Below, in pieces: positions 61,888 to 64,000 of a DNA stretch of 64,000 bases. Made by a program: the position numbers and the translations under genes. The stretch lies in assembly GCA_035652095.1 (NCBI GenBank), contig DASREM010000055.1:1-64000 (forward strand), given 5' to 3'. This DNA is from DASREM01 sp035652095 (lineage in GTDB: Bacteria; Acidobacteriota; Terriglobia; Terriglobales; Acidobacteriaceae). A model generated the notes under the pieces. It worked only from the letters and a program-made list of their open reading frames with translations, did no database searches and was not told where the DNA came from. How positions within the stretch are numbered: position 1 is the first letter of the stretch; every line of letters starts with the position of its first letter.

Positions 61888-63138
61888 ATGAAAGATACCC
61901 TGGGAGTCCTGTTGGCCGGAGGAGCAGGCGAGCGCCTGTATCCCCTCACCCGTGACCGCGCCAAGCCCGCCGTTACCTTCGGCGGCATTTACCGCATCAT
62001 TGACATCACGCTTTCCAATTGCATCAACTCCGATCTGCGCCGGGTCTACATCCTGACCCAGTACAAGGCCCTCTCCCTGAACCGCCACGTGCGTGAGGGC
62101 TGGAACATCGTCGGGCGCGAAATGGGAGAGTTCATCGAGGTTCTGCCTCCCATGAAGCGGGTCAGCGAATCGTGGTACCAGGGCACTGCCGACGCCGTTT
62201 ACCAGAACATCTACTCCATCGGATCCGAGCAGCCCAAGCACGTTCTGATCCTCTCCGGCGACCATATCTACAAAATGAACTACGGGCTCATGCTCAAACA
62301 GCATGAAGATTCCGGCGCCGACGTCACCCTGGCCACCATTCAGATCGATCCTGGCGAGGTCTACCGTTTTGGCGTGGTGGATGCCGATCGCGAGAGCCGC
62401 GTGCATGGCTTCGAAGAGAAGCCCAAGGTCACCGAGCTGCGTTCGCCCTACAATTCGGAGAAAGTCGCAGCTTCCATGGGCATTTATCTGTTCAGCACGG
62501 ATGTTTTAATCCCGGTGCTGCTCAAAGATGCCGAAGATCCCGACTCCTCGCATGATTTTGGCAAAGACATTCTGCCGAAAATGGTGGATGACTATCGCGT
62601 TTATGCGTACGACTTCGTAGACGAGAACAAGAAAGAAGCGCTGTACTGGCGCGACGTGGGAACTCTCGAGGCCTATTACGAAGCCAACATGGACATTGTG
62701 TCAGTGTCCCCGGTCTTCAACCTATACGATTCCGACTGGCCCATTCGAACTCACCAGCGCCAATATCCGCCGGCCAAGTTCGTGTTTGCAGAACCGGGGC
62801 GAACCGGCACCGCACTCGACTCCATCGTATCCTCGGGCTGCATCATTTCCGGAAGCAGCGTGCGCAATAGCGTCATATCGCCCGACGTGCGGGTGAACTC
62901 GTTCAGCGAGGTCGACGACAGCATTCTGTTTTCGCACGTCAACGTGGGGCGGCATTGCCGCATCCGCCGCGCGATTATTGATCGCGATGTGCATATTCCG
63001 GAGGGCACCACGATTGGATATGACAGCGAGGCCGATCGCCAGCGTTACTTCGTAACCGATAGTGGCATTACTGTAGTAACCCGGGACTACTCATTATTTG
63101 AAAATCCGGTGACCGTGGACTACTTCACCAGCGAATAG
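61888..63138 (+). CDS. glgC: Glucose-1-phosphate adenylyltransferase
   Basis: 416 residues from the ATG at 61888. GVLLAGGAGERLYPLTRDRA is the nucleotide-binding start, KPAVTFGGIYRIIDITLSNC follows, then HVLILSGDHIYKMNYG. YWRDVGTLEAYYEANMDI (active site) and the C-terminal left-handed beta-helix (GCIISGSSVRNSVISPDVRV) are diagnostic. It makes ADP-glucose for glycogen. No other glg genes are in the window. The 167 bp upstream contain a short GGCGGC/GCCGCC hairpin and no gene. Confidence 0.97.
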   Translation: MKDTLGVLLAGGAGERLYPLTRDRAKPAVTFGGIYRIIDITLSNCINSDLRRVYILTQYKALSLNRHVREGWNIVGREMGEFIEVLPPMKRVSESWYQGTADAVYQNIYSIGSEQPKHVLILSGDHIYKMNYGLMLKQHEDSGADVTLATIQIDPGEVYRFGVVDADRESRVHGFEEKPKVTELRSPYNSEKVAASMGIYLFSTDVLIPVLLKDAEDPDSSHDFGKDILPKMVDDYRVYAYDFVDENKKEALYWRDVGTLEAYYEANMDIVSVSPVFNLYDSDWPIRTHQRQYPPAKFVFAEPGRTGTALDSIVSSGCIISGSSVRNSVISPDVRVNSFSEVDDSILFSHVNVGRHCRIRRAIIDRDVHIPEGTTIGYDSEADRQRYFVTDSGITVVTRDYSLFENPVTVDYFTSE

Positions 63139-63398
63139 CCCGTACAGCAGGGGCAGCCTGCCCAGCGGCGCAGTTTCGCCGAGCCAGCTCAACAGATGAT
63201 AGTGAAAACTTTTACCAATTTTTAACCAGTCCGCGGTCTTGGAGCAATCCTTCTACTTGCTCTTCCCCCCGGCTCTGGTGCAACATCGTCTGAGAAGAAA
63301 GCCCTCCAGGCAGTCCTGAACGCCTGTACGAAGCCCGAGCCTCGACAGAGCCAGTTTCCGGAGCCCACGTAATCGCACCTTCTTCGTCTGAGGTAGCC

Positions 63399-63959
63399 AT
63401 GAAGTGGATGGAACATCAGTCGGCACGGATCGCGACGATTGTCGTTGGCGCGGCGGTGTGCCTGACCGTCGCCACTCCAAGGGCATCCGGAGAACTGCAT
63501 TGGCAGAACCAGAAGAAGGAGGCCCTGAAGATCCGGCTTATTGCCCTGGCCTTCTCCTATCCGCGTTCCAGTTTCTTTCCGAGCGACGAGGTTTTCATTG
63601 CTGAAGACGAGTTCGAGAAAAACGAGACCCGGCTGGTAAAGCTGGTTTACGATTTCCTGCCTTATCAGCCGCCCCTGTCGGAATCGGGGTTGGATTACTT
63701 TGTGGTGCACGAAATGTCGGCCGTGCGCGATCCCAGTTGCGATGAGAGCATGTCGCACATGGCTTCTGAGATGGTGAGCGATCCGACGCCCGAGGGAGAA
63801 CATCCCATGTGGAAGTATTCCGCCGAGGCTCCCAACATCGACGTCGATCACCGCAACGCCGCGCTACGCTGCTATCGCACCAGCGCCCAGGACTACAACC
63901 GCCAAGTGCGCGCTCCGATCGAACGCGAACCGGAGAGGCCGGTGCTGAGCCATCGCTGA
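63399..63959 (+). CDS. Secreted protein of unknown function
   Basis: 186 residues; GAGGT precedes the ATG. Signal peptide: ARIATIVVGAAVCLTVATPR before ASGELHW. The mature protein is charged with mixed helical and beta content, including SGLDYFVVHEMSAVRDPSCD and a region of DESMSHMASEMVSDPTPEGE. It has two Cys (about 113 and 156), which might form a disulfide. No family recognised. The 260 bp upstream and the last 41 bp of the window show no supported feature. Confidence 0.75.
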   Translation: MKWMEHQSARIATIVVGAAVCLTVATPRASGELHWQNQKKEALKIRLIALAFSYPRSSFFPSDEVFIAEDEFEKNETRLVKLVYDFLPYQPPLSESGLDYFVVHEMSAVRDPSCDESMSHMASEMVSDPTPEGEHPMWKYSAEAPNIDVDHRNAALRCYRTSAQDYNRQVRAPIEREPERPVLSHR

Positions 63960-64000
63960 AGCGCTTTCTTTGCTTCAGCCATGACTTCCCCCAAGACGTC

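Noticed and set aside
63960..64000. Start of a new gene at the right edge (ATG at about 63980)
   Set aside because: Only seven codons are visible with no ribosome site, so it cannot be supported.

Overview
The window looks like chromosomal DNA from an Acidobacteriota bacterium (Terriglobia, Koribacter-like). This is inferred from high GC, a large Oar-type TonB-dependent receptor with an N-terminal carboxypeptidase-regulatory-like domain, an Hfq with a long charged N-terminal extension, an HspR/HAIR heat-shock circuit, and many secreted proteins of unknown function. No rRNA, tRNA, CRISPR array, phage, IS element or plasmid gene was seen, so this is mostly core genome with small accessory patches. 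It cannot be assigned to a species from sequence alone.

Layout. 1-5.3 kb: start of a GAF-type regulator, purS, glmS, a methyltransferase, a flavin reductase and an aldo/keto reductase. 5.3-13.1 kb: heat-shock region with dnaK under a HAIR operator, four small or secreted genes, dnaJ, an APC permease and hspR. 13.2-17.9 kb: HDAC-like amidohydrolase, MBL-fold hydrolase, ffh, thioredoxin-fold protein, acetyltransferase. 17.9-18.6 kb: a vapBC toxin-antitoxin pair. 18.7-22.9 kb: rpsP-khpA-rimM-trmD-rplS, a double PilZ protein and rnhB. 22.9-30.3 kb: PIG-L deacetylase, secreted M61 peptidase, tmk-holB, hfq, dcd, an HU-like protein and a site-2 protease. 30.3-34.4 kb: the TonB-dependent receptor behind a sigma-54-type promoter. 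34.4-37.3 kb: a four-gene 2-oxoacid:ferredoxin oxidoreductase operon. 37.4-47.9 kb: MFS exporter, PilZ protein, CpaE-like ATPase, then a surface-glycan cluster (integral-membrane glycosyltransferase, CDP-6-deoxyhexose genes, methyltransferases, GT2). 47.9-50.8 kb: a redox-type cluster (OsmC, radical SAM/SPASM, a four-cysteine protein, a diiron ferritin-like protein). 50.9-64 kb: TonB-like protein, a divergent class III cyclase-like protein with a TPR partner, creatininase, substrate-binding protein, cupin, papain-family peptidase, HAD hydrolase, glgC and a secreted protein.

How it fits together. Five GTGA-N6-TCAC palindromes of CRP/FNR-family type lie upstream of the ferredoxin oxidoreductase operon, osmC, and (three in a row) between the radical SAM gene and the four-cysteine gene. 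They suggest one regulon for low-potential electron flow and redox stress. The window also encodes a protein with a degenerate but recognisable class III nucleotide cyclase domain, so a cyclic-nucleotide link is possible but unproven. DnaK, DnaJ and HspR with a HAIR box form a self-contained heat-shock loop.

A second theme is repeats. Three unrelated-sequence families of tandem 7-bp units sit exactly at gene ends and starts, often as inverted pairs. They resemble in format the heptameric STRR repeats of cyanobacteria. One start codon lies inside a repeat unit.
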